This document shows positions 5,828-6,882 of a stretch of DNA of 6,882 bases, in pieces. The stretch spans positions 1 to 6,882 of the forward strand of contig DDED01000207.1 of assembly GCA_002336035.1 (NCBI GenBank). The letters run 5' to 3'. The first letter of the stretch is position 1. Every line of letters starts with the position of its first letter. The stretch is from Cellvibrionales bacterium UBA1963. Its GTDB lineage: Bacteria; Pseudomonadota; Gammaproteobacteria; Pseudomonadales; UBA7434. The notes under the pieces were generated by a model. That model was not told where the DNA came from. It saw only the letters and a list, made by a program, of their open reading frames with translations, and ran no database searches. The translations under genes and the position numbers were made by a program.

Positions 5828-6882
5828 ATCGTAGAATTGTCTGTTTTTTGCCAAAAATGCCGTGGTGTGTATTTTACACAGAAAGGTCCATGCCACTCAT
5901 TATTGCGGTATCGAAATTGAACCGTGCCTAGTTTGTCTGAGCGGATAACAACCGTTCCATTATCAATATAACGTTGAAGCACCGCCTCATTTGGGTGCTT
6001 GTAGCGACTTAGATGGCCAGCACTGAATAAAGCGAACTCAGGATTAAACGTTTCAATAAACGCTTTAGACGATGAGGTTTGACTACCATGATGCGGAGCA
6101 GAGAGTAAGTATACCTTAGTACTCCCCAGCGTCTTAAGTAACTTTTTTTCTATTTTCTTTGAAATATCGCCTGGCCACAAAGTGGCAGCTTGGCTGTTAT
6201 TGTTAATCTCCATAAGCAAGACACAAGAGGTATCATTTTCTGATTGAGAAGAAACAGTATGTTTGACTGGATGTAAAAACGAAAAAGTAAGGTTGTTCAC
6301 TGTCCAATGCTGGTCACTATGACAGGGCTGAATGGCCGTCGATAGTGTGTTCAATTGACCGTATTGATTGTCTTTAAAGCGCTTATAACTGCTGCCTCCT
6401 AAAAACCAACGACCTACCTTATAATGTTTATTTATAAACGCTATTCCGCTTGCATGGTCTGCATCGGCGTGACTGATAATAACAAGGTCAAGATACGACA
6501 TGTTTTGCCTTGTTGTGTAAGGATAAATAACAGTCTCAACAGAAGAGGTCCCTGCTCGATAAGGGCCAGTATCATAAAGTAATCGATAATTATTGGTTTC
6601 AATCAGCGTTGAAAGACCTTGACCAACATAAAATTGAGTGACATTAATATCATCATCCATCAACTGAAGCGAGGGCGTTAACATAGAGATATTACAACTA
6701 TTGAGTGAAACCATAATAATGACAAAAGCAGCGACAAAGCCAGGCATCAGTGGTCGACTTAAAACGATTAACAAAGACATTAGGCATAGGATAAATTGAG
6801 GAAAGCTTAAGTTTGTTAGATGTTTTGACCATTGAAAATACGCGAAGTGATGCGTAGACGACCAGATATCGAGTGCATTAAA
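5806..6882 (-). CDS. comEC: ComEC/Rec2 competence protein, C-terminal part, cut by the window edge
   Basis: ComEC is the inner-membrane channel that carries transforming DNA into the cytoplasm. Its C-terminal metallo-beta-lactamase-like domain is thought to degrade the non-transported strand. The visible 358 residues start at the window edge: the frame stays open through 34 residues before the internal ATG at 6780, including WSSTHHFAYFQWS and a hydrophobic stretch, so that ATG is not the start. Seen (numbered from the edge): final hydrophobic segments about 29-62, FYVGQGLS (84-91), LLYDTGP (101-107), SHADADH (137-143, metal ligands), LWPGDI (235-240), APHHGSQTSSS (262-272) and SAGHLSRYKHP (287-297). 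All nuclease-domain landmarks are present, except that the usual Asp before VGQG is Tyr. The stop TAG lies 7 nt before the longest lpxK frame. The full protein is normally 700-850 residues. Confidence 0.92.
   Translation of the reverse strand, partial: FNALDIWSSTHHFAYFQWSKHLTNLSFPQFILCLMSLLIVLSRPLMPGFVAAFVIIMVSLNSCNISMLTPSLQLMDDDINVTQFYVGQGLSTLIETNNYRLLYDTGPYRAGTSSVETVIYPYTTRQNMSYLDLVIISHADADHASGIAFINKHYKVGRWFLGGSSYKRFKDNQYGQLNTLSTAIQPCHSDQHWTVNNLTFSFLHPVKHTVSSQSENDTSCVLLMEINNNSQAATLWPGDISKKIEKKLLKTLGSTKVYLLSAPHHGSQTSSSKAFIETFNPEFALFSAGHLSRYKHPNEAVLQRYIDNGTVVIRSDKLGTVQFRYRNNEWHGPFCVKYTPRHFWQKTDNSTICHGRLN

Noticed and set aside
6778..6780. ATG as the start of a 324-residue MBL-fold protein
   Set aside because: The frame stays open to the window edge with ComEC-like residues before this ATG, and no ribosome site precedes it, so it is an internal Met of a longer ComEC.

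Overview
The window looks like chromosomal DNA from a gammaproteobacterium. It is AT-rich (I judge roughly 40% GC by eye) and carries the order comEC - lpxK - kdsB - low-molecular-weight phosphatase - murB, which resembles the lpxK-kdsB-ptp-murB block of pseudomonads and marine relatives. A marine member of the Alteromonadales or a nearby order is plausible, but that placement is inference from gene content and order only. There are no tRNA or rRNA genes, insertion sequences, phage genes or CRISPR arrays.

Left part (1-2280): the first 427 residues of phosphoenolpyruvate synthase (ppsA) run leftwards off the edge. Its bifunctional regulator ppsR is divergent from it, across a 179-bp gap holding a 17-bp palindrome. 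The visible part of PpsA ends just after the catalytic histidine and includes the threonine that PpsR-family enzymes phosphorylate, so regulator and target site are both in view.

Right part (2286-6882): five tightly packed leftward genes. In transcription order they are the C-terminal part of comEC (DNA uptake channel, cut by the right edge), lpxK (lipid A 4'-kinase), kdsB (CMP-Kdo synthetase), a low-molecular-weight protein-tyrosine phosphatase, and murB (UDP-MurNAc dehydrogenase, peptidoglycan precursor). Spacings are 7 nt (or 46 nt with the lpxK start preferred here), 9 nt, a 4-nt overlap and 19 nt. LpxK and KdsB act in lipid A/Kdo synthesis and MurB in peptidoglycan synthesis, so this is an envelope-precursor operon with an embedded phosphatase. 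The transporter msbA, often found between comEC and lpxK, is absent from that position.

ppsR and murB converge with only 5 nt between their stop codons and no visible terminator. Most of the window is ordinary housekeeping sequence and I see no clear new system. The points worth a second look are regulatory: the ppsA/ppsR palindrome, a promoter-like sequence that would move the lpxK start, and a TTG-started kdsB whose ribosome binding site overlaps the lpxK stop.
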